Positions 59,223-64,000 of a stretch of DNA of 64,000 bases are shown one piece after another. The translations under genes and the position numbers were made by a program. The stretch comes from Stenotrophomonas rhizophila (GTDB lineage: Bacteria > Pseudomonadota > Gammaproteobacteria > Xanthomonadales > Xanthomonadaceae), in assembly GCF_007667275.1 (NCBI RefSeq), contig NZ_VDQT01000004.1, positions 310,001 to 374,000 on the forward strand, in the 5' to 3' direction. Every line of letters begins with the position of its first letter. Positions within the stretch are counted from its first letter, which is position 1. Under the pieces are notes generated by a model, which worked only from the letters and a program-made list of their open reading frames with translations, made no database searches and was not told the origin of the DNA.

Positions 59223-59279
59223 GGCAGGTCCAGCGCAACGAAAGAGGGGCAACCAGCGTGGCGGCCCCCCGCGCGTACG

Positions 59280-59951
59280 TCAATCGCCCTTGGGCGTGTC
59301 GTTGTCCTGGCCGTAATACAGCAGACCGATCTTGATCCGCTCACGGTTGTTCTCGCGCCGGTGGCGGTTGGCATCCCGCAGCGAGTACACGCAGCCGCAG
59401 TACTCCTGCTGGTAGAACTGCTCGCGCTTGCTGATCTCCACCATGCGCGCGGCACCACCGCCCTTGCGCCAGTTGTAGTCCCAGTACTGGATGCCTGGGT
59501 AGTGGGCAGCAGCACGGTGGCCGCAGTCGTTGATCTGGTTCATGTCCTTCCAGCGCGAGATGCCCAGCGAACTGCTGATCACCGGAAACCCATGCTCATG
59601 CGCGTACAGCGCGGTGCGCACGAAGCGCATGTCGAAGCACATGGTGCAGCGGATGCCGCGCTCGGGCTCGTTCTCCATGCCACGGGCGCGCGCGAACCAG
59701 TTGTCGGTGTCGTAGTCCGCGTCGATGAAGGGCACGCCATGCTGTTCGGCGAAGCGGATGTTCTCCTGCTTGCGCAGCTCGTACTCGCGTGCCGGGTGGA
59801 TGTTGGGGTTGTAGAAGAAGATCGTGTAGTCGATACCCGAGGCGGTGATGGCTTCCATGACCTCACCGGAGCAGGGCGCACAGCAGGAATGCAGCAGCAG
59901 CTTGTCGTGGCCGCCGGGCAGGGTGAGGGTGGGGCGGATGAAATCGGTCAT
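59280..59951 (-). CDS. queH: Epoxyqueuosine reductase QueH
   Basis: A 223 aa DUF208-type protein. The cysteine cluster CC-x2-C near residue 23 ([11 protein letters not shown]) and CTMCFDMR, plus [11 protein letters not shown], fit the iron-sulphur and disulphide sites of QueH, the alternative to QueG. It reduces epoxyqueuosine to queuosine in t[17 protein letters not shown] and [16 protein letters not shown] are conserved. Start ATG 59951; 59963 is an in-frame option. The gene lies between metE and pncA on one strand. Confidence 0.92.
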   Translation of the reverse strand: MTDFIRPTLTLPGGHDKLLLHSCCAPCSGEVMEAITASGIDYTIFFYNPNIHPAREYELRKQENIRFAEQHGVPFIDADYDTDNWFARARGMENEPERGIRCTMCFDMRFVRTALYAHEHGFPVISSSLGISRWKDMNQINDCGHRAAAHYPGIQYWDYNWRKGGGAARMVEISKREQFYQQEYCGCVYSLRDANRHRRENNRERIKIGLLYYGQDNDTPKGD

Positions 59952-60017
59952 GCGGAAATCCATTGACCCCGCGACCGGCAACGGCGGCAGCGGGGTCCTT
60001 GTGCAACAGTGGAAAGG

Positions 60018-62315
60018 TCAGGCGGCGTTGGCGTCGGCGGTCTCGGCGCGCAGCTGGTGCGCCGCCGCTACCAGCGCTTCCAGCGCAGCCCGCGTCTCCG
60101 GCCAGCCGCGGGTCTTGAGGCCGCAGTCCGGGTTGACCCAGATCTGCTCGGGCCGCAGCACCTCGGCGGCCTTGCGCAGCAGGGAGAGCATCTCCTCCTT
60201 GTCCGGCACGCGCGGCGAGTGGATGTCGTACACGCCCGGCCCGATCTCGTTGGGGTACTGGAAGCGCACGAAGGCATCCAGCAGTTCCATGCGCGAGCGC
60301 GAGGTCTCGATGGAGATCACATCGGCGTCCATTGCCGCCACCGAGTGGATGATGTCGTTGAACTCGGAGTAGCACATGTGGGTGTGGATCTGGGTGGCAT
60401 CGCGCACGCCGCTGGCGCTGATCCGGAACGCTTCCACCGCCCAGTCCAGATACTCGCGCCACTGCGCGCGGCGCAGCGGCAGGCCTTCGCGGATGGCCGG
60501 TTCGTCGATCTGGATCACGCCGATGCCGGCCGCCTCCAGGTCCAGTACCTCATCGCGCAGCGCCAGCGCGATCTGCCGGCAGGTATCGGCGCGGGCCTGG
60601 TCATCGCGCACGAACGACCACTGCAGCACCGTTACCGGGCCGGTCAGCATGCCCTTCATGGGGCGGTCGGTGAGCGACTGCGCGTACTGCGACCAGCGCA
60701 CGGTCATCGGCTGGGGGCGGGTCACATCGCCGTAGATCACCGGCGGCTTCACGCAGCGCGAGCCGTAGCTCTGCACCCAGCCGTTCTTGGTGAAGGCGAA
60801 GCCGTCCAACTGCTCGCCGAAATACTCCACCATGTCATTGCGCTCGAACTCCCCGTGCACCAGCACGTCCAGCCCGATCTGTTCCTGGATGCGCACGCAG
60901 TGCTCGGTCTGGGTGGCCAGGAAGGCGTCGTAGTCGGCGTCGGGCAGGGTGCCGGACTTGTTGCGTGCGCGCGCTTCGCGCACCTCCAGCGTCTGCGGGA
61001 AGGAACCGATGGTAGTGGTCGGGAAGCGCGGCAGCTTCAGTGCCGCGGCCTGCGCCAGGTGGCGCTGCGGATAGCGGCTGTGGCGCTGCGCATCGGCCGG
61101 GGTCAGGGCGGCCAGGCGCGCCGCGACGGCGGGGTTGTGCACGCGTGCCGAGCGTCGGCGCGATTCAATGCGCTCGCGCGACAGGGCCAGCGGCGCCTCG
61201 GCGCGGGCCGGGTCGTCGATGGCGTCGGCCAGTACGCGCAGTTCCTCCAGCTTCTGCTTCGAGAAGGCCAGCCAGCCCTTCAGTTCGTCGTCCAGCTTCC
61301 TTTCATGGGCGAGGTCCACCGGGCTGTGCAGCAGCGAACAGGACGGGGACAGCCACAGGCAGTCGCTACCCAGCTGGCCATGTGCGTAGCGGGCCAGCAC
61401 CAGTGCGTTGTCCAGGTGGGTGCGCCAGATGTTGCGGCCGTTGACCAGCCCTGCTGATAGGACGCGGCCCGCCGGCAGGGTCTTGATCACCGCATCCAGC
61501 TGTTCCGGTGCGCGCACCAGGTCCACGTGCAGGCCATCGACCGGCAGCGACGCGGCGAGCGCCAGGTTGTCGTCCAGGGCGCCGAAGTAGGTGGCCACCA
61601 GCACCTTCGGGCGCCTGGCGTCGGCCAGCACGGCGTAGGCGTGTTCAAACGCGGCGCGCGCTTCCGGGCTGAGGTCCTGCACCAGTGCCGGCTCATCCAG
61701 CTGCACCCACTGCGCGCCGGCGGCGTGCAGTTCGCCCAGGAGCTGCACGTACACCGGCAGCAGGGCGTCCAGCAGGTCCAGCGCCGGGCTGCCGTCGGTG
61801 GTCTTGGACAGCAGCAGGAAGGTCACCGGCCCGATCAGCACCGGGCGGGTTTCGATGCCCAGCGCCTTGGCCTGGCGGTATTCGGCCAGCGGCTTGTCGC
61901 CGCGCAGGGCGAAGCCCTGGCCGGCCTGCAGTTCGGGCACCAGGTAGTGGTAGTTGGTGTCGAACCACTTGGTCATTTCCAGCGCGTGCAGGTCGATGCC
62001 ATCGCGCTGCAGGCCACGCGCCATCGCGAAGTAGCCGGTGAGCGGATCGGCATCGGCCAGCGCGCGGTAGCGGGCCGGGATGGCGTCGAACAGGAAGGCG
62101 GCGTCCAGCACCTGGTCGTACAGACTGAAGTCGTTGCTGGGCGGTACATCCACGCCGGCCTCGCGCTGCAGTTGCCAGTGCGTGGTCCGCAGGCTGGCGG
62201 CGGTGTCCTGCAGCGATTCCGCGCTGCTCTGGCCGGACCAGAACGCTTCCAGCGCGCGCTTGAGCTCGCGTTTGGCGCCGATGCGGGGGAAACCCAGGTT
62301 GGTAACAGTGGTCAT
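60018..62315 (-). CDS. metE: Cobalamin-independent methionine synthase
   Basis: A 765 aa MetE with two barrel domains. It starts [32 protein letters not shown] opens the C-terminal half. Zinc ligands are in [10 protein letters not shown] (His, Cys) and [12 protein letters not shown] (Cys), with the Glu in [13 protein letters not shown]. It methylates homocysteine with methyl-tetrahydropteroyl-triglutamate. ATG 62315 follows GAGGA at a spacing of nine. The long leader contains a cobalamin riboswitch (62543-62705), so the gene is shut off when B12 allows MetH to work. Confidence 0.96.
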   Translation of the reverse strand: MTTVTNLGFPRIGAKRELKRALEAFWSGQSSAESLQDTAASLRTTHWQLQREAGVDVPPSNDFSLYDQVLDAAFLFDAIPARYRALADADPLTGYFAMARGLQRDGIDLHALEMTKWFDTNYHYLVPELQAGQGFALRGDKPLAEYRQAKALGIETRPVLIGPVTFLLLSKTTDGSPALDLLDALLPVYVQLLGELHAAGAQWVQLDEPALVQDLSPEARAAFEHAYAVLADARRPKVLVATYFGALDDNLALAASLPVDGLHVDLVRAPEQLDAVIKTLPAGRVLSAGLVNGRNIWRTHLDNALVLARYAHGQLGSDCLWLSPSCSLLHSPVDLAHERKLDDELKGWLAFSKQKLEELRVLADAIDDPARAEAPLALSRERIESRRRSARVHNPAVAARLAALTPADAQRHSRYPQRHLAQAAALKLPRFPTTTIGSFPQTLEVREARARNKSGTLPDADYDAFLATQTEHCVRIQEQIGLDVLVHGEFERNDMVEYFGEQLDGFAFTKNGWVQSYGSRCVKPPVIYGDVTRPQPMTVRWSQYAQSLTDRPMKGMLTGPVTVLQWSFVRDDQARADTCRQIALALRDEVLDLEAAGIGVIQIDEPAIREGLPLRRAQWREYLDWAVEAFRISASGVRDATQIHTHMCYSEFNDIIHSVAAMDADVISIETSRSRMELLDAFVRFQYPNEIGPGVYDIHSPRVPDKEEMLSLLRKAAEVLRPEQIWVNPDCGLKTRGWPETRAALEALVAAAHQLRAETADANAA

Positions 62316-62542
62316 GGAACGTGTCCTCATTGCGTAGGCATTGAGGAACGAAGGAACTGCGCGGCCACCACGCCATTGCTGCCGTGCCGCCCCGCCAGCG
62401 ACCTTCGCCCCCGCGGGCGAACCGGATGCCGCAAGGCGGACGCACGGGGGCAGCGCCACGAAGAGCGCATGGCGTCAGGCCCCGGCAACCTCCCCGCGGA
62501 CGTTCCAGGTCGAATCAGGGGACGGTCGTGTCCCCCGGCCGG

Positions 62543-62705
62543 GGCCGGTATTCGGGCTGATGGACACGGGCGCAGGCGCCCACCTAGTACCTGCCGCTTC
62601 CCAGGCATGCGCCCAGTGCTGTTGGCAGGATTCGTTTCCATTCACCGCTGCGGGGCAGCTCCGGAATGGGGGCACAAGGCCCCTTCACCGGATTCCCGTT
62701 TAAAC
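62543..62705 (-). promoter_or_regulatory. Cobalamin riboswitch upstream of metE
   Basis: Read on the - strand, the segment starts GGGAATCCGGTGAAG and continues with GAGCTGCCCCGCAGCGGTGA, CAGCACTGGGC, GCCTGGGAAG and CATCAGCCCGAATACCGGCC. These are the ordered conserved elements of the AdoCbl riboswitch (the 'B12 box' is at the end). After it, GGGGACACGACCGTCCCC is a hairpin that could form the expression platform. It is 228 bases upstream of the metE start. Confidence 0.9.
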
Positions 62706-62750
62706 CCATCCCTTCATCGGCATGAAGAGATGGATACCTTCGGCAAGCAC

Positions 62751-62779
62751 AAGGTAGGCCGAGTCGGGGCGGCGGTCAA
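62751..62779 (-). promoter_or_regulatory. metE promoter
   Basis: On the - strand TTGACC (62779-62774), 17 bases and TACCTT (62756-62751) form a sigma70 promoter; start near 62744, about 40 bases before the riboswitch core. Confidence 0.7.
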
Positions 62780-62797
62780 GGGGAGGCAGGTCCTGGA

Positions 62798-63094
62798 TCA
62801 GGCGGCGGGCTGATACGGTTCGATGCGAGCCAGCACGTCGGCCAACTCCTCGCGCGCCTTGTCTGCGTCGTACGACATCTGCAGGTTCATCCAAAAGCCC
62901 TCGCTGGTACCGAAGAACCGAGCGAGCCGCAGTGCCGTGTCGGCCGTGATGCCCCGGCGCCCGGCGATGATCTCGCTGATCCGAGTCTGTTTCACGTCGA
63001 TCGACTTGGCGAGCCGATACTGGGTCAGGCCGAACGGGGCCAGGAACTCTTCCTGAAGGATCTCACCAGGATGCGGGTAGGGGATGGAACGCAT
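62798..63094 (-). CDS. higA: HigA family antitoxin
   Basis: A 98 aa XRE-type helix-turn-helix antitoxin. PHPGEILQEEFLAPFGLTQYRLAK opens the HigA fold, and VKQTRISEIIAGRRGITADTALRLARFFGTSEGFWMNLQ is the signature of HigA antitoxins. It binds HigB and represses the operon. Follows the damaged higB gene by 11 bases, in the usual HigB-HigA order. ATG 63094 is the conserved start. Confidence 0.92.
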   Translation of the reverse strand: MRSIPYPHPGEILQEEFLAPFGLTQYRLAKSIDVKQTRISEIIAGRRGITADTALRLARFFGTSEGFWMNLQMSYDADKAREELADVLARIEPYQPAA

Positions 63095-63105
63095 GGCGGC
63101 AGTCC

Positions 63106-63387
63106 TCAGTGGTAATCGCAGATCTCAACATCCGCCGGACCAACGTCCGTTCAGATGAAGCAGATCCGGTACTGGTCGTTGATGCGGATGCTGCATTGCC
63201 CAGCTCGGTCGCCGTGCAGTCGCTCGAGACGATTGGCAGGCGGCACCTTGAGGTCTTCAAGCCGGGTGACGGCATCGAGCATGACCAGCTTTCGCATCGC
63301 GACACGCTGAACGGCCTGGAAGTGCCTGATCCGCTTACCCACAAACAGGCCGCTGGTAGCAACGCAGCGGAACGAGACGATGGCCAT
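63106..63387 (-). pseudogene. higB: HigB toxin gene with a premature stop
   Basis: ATG 63387 starts MAIVSFRCVATSGLF and the RelE-like HigB fold follows (RRFP-type HFQAVQRVAMRKLVMLDAV, LEDLKVPPANRLERLHGDRAGQ, SIRINDQYRICF). At codon 79 a TGA (63151-63153) stands where the family has Trp (RICFxW). In the same frame the rest of the toxin is intact: TDVGPADVEICDYH and stop at 63106-63108. So one base change (TGG to TGA) removes the last 15 residues, including the terminal Asp-Tyr-His that HigB-type RNases use. The product is 78 aa and probably inactive. Confidence 0.85.
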
Positions 63388-63656
63388 GAAGCTCTCTTGA
63401 GGAAGAATGCTACCGCTATCCGATAGTACCGTCAAGCGGTATTAAAAAGCTCCGCAAGATGCTCTGTATGCATGCGGGCGTGTGGCCTCACATGCTGCGC
63501 AACATCTGGCCGCGTAAACGCAACCCGTGTCACGACATCAAAATTGCGTAATGAAATCCGCTTTTCGAGAGGCTGCATCTAAAACAAAGCGAGCGCCTGC
63601 ATCCGAGCGCCCACTTGCCGCGTATCTCTCTCCAGCAACCTCCCATGGAAACCGGC

Positions 63657-64000
63657 ATGCGCCGCCTCCCTCTCAGCTCCGCTGTACTGCTTCTGCTGCT
63701 GTTCCCGTTGCTGGCGCCTGCCCAGGCCGTGCAGCGGCAGGAAGGGCGCGCGTTCGCTGCGGATGGTGGCGCGTTGCTCTATCGCGAGACGCACTGGCTG
63801 CAGGGCCCGCCCGAGGCGTTGTCACGCTTGGTGCTGTACCGCTGCCCGGACGGTCGCCCCTTCGCGCGCAAGTGGATGACGCCGCAGGGCAGCCCGCAGA
63901 CGCCGGATTTCGCGCTGGAGGACGGCCGCGACGGCTACCAGGAAGGCGTGCGTGGTAATGGTGCGGCGCGCACGGTGTATGTGCGTGCCACTTCGGACGC
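63657..64000 (+). CDS. Exported hypothetical protein, N-terminal part cut by window edge
   Basis: From ATG 63657 the frame is open to the end of the window (at least 114 codons). MRRLPLSSAVLLLLLFPLLAPAQA is a signal peptide with cleavage near residue 24. The mature part starts VQRQEGRAFAADGGALLYRET and is beta-like. An in-frame ATG (63645) four codons earlier is possible. No family recognised from the visible part. Nothing clear in 63388-63656 before it. Confidence 0.7.
   Translation, partial: MRRLPLSSAVLLLLLFPLLAPAQAVQRQEGRAFAADGGALLYRETHWLQGPPEALSRLVLYRCPDGRPFARKWMTPQGSPQTPDFALEDGRDGYQEGVRGNGAARTVYVRATSD

Overview
The window is a high-GC gammaproteobacterial chromosome segment, most likely from Stenotrophomonas (Xanthomonadaceae). 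The evidence is the many short palindromes that begin with GTAG (the SMAG repeat family known from S. maltophilia), the tRNA-free metabolic core (nrdAB, metE, zapE, purU, queH, pncA, leucine catabolism) and frequent GTG starts. The left and right edges cut through genes.

Layout. 1-6977: end of a diguanylate cyclase, then a compact locus that looks like an uncharacterised ribosomal peptide modification system. It has two paralogous 825-826 aa cyclase-like/TPR membrane proteins flanking a 100 aa precursor-like peptide with a nitrile-hydratase-type leader and a SagB-type dehydrogenase. 6984-12494: leucine/isovalerate catabolism (ivd, mccB, mccA) with a divergent TetR regulator. 12610-17640: cytochrome c5-like protein, secreted ExeM-type nuclease, EamA transporter, hydrolase and zapE. 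17886-21827: nrdA-nrdB with a promoter overlapped by an NrdR-like box, a long leader and a terminator. 21948-28310: housekeeping enzymes (thioesterase, sirtuin, old yellow enzyme, LysR, DUF2798, purU, VOC protein, LysE exporter) separated by SMAG repeats and a 12-bp minisatellite. 28311-29333: SymE-like toxin gene with structured elements around it.

29334-35735: a LysR-linked set of small oxidative/quinone-type enzymes (hydrolase, MFS, cupins, CMD/AhpD, ABM). Two of its genes have lost their middles while keeping both ends, and a third is frameshifted. 36044-44058: an accessory stretch of orphan small genes, several broken by frameshifts or an in-frame stop, ending in a remnant of an integron attC site. 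44088-49347: three regulator/target pairs (LysR with an NmrA-like reductase, TetR with a DUF1348 protein, BdcR with BdcA) plus a RidA protein. 49597-55197: a 1866 aa autotransporter with six to seven near-identical 108-residue repeats. Its terminator abuts a DJ-1/PfpI gene that has lost its 5' end. 55993-59951: hypothetical protein, CPBP protease, pncA, queH. 60018-62779: metE under a cobalamin riboswitch. 62798-63387: a HigBA module whose toxin carries a premature stop. The right edge holds the start of a secreted hypothetical protein.

The strongest candidate for an undescribed system is the locus at 352-6977. A gene-encoded peptide with a typical leader sits between a flavin dehydrogenase and two membrane-bound cyclase-like proteins that share the same substitution at a normally catalytic position. 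All functional statements are from reading the sequence and from memory of protein families; no searches were run.
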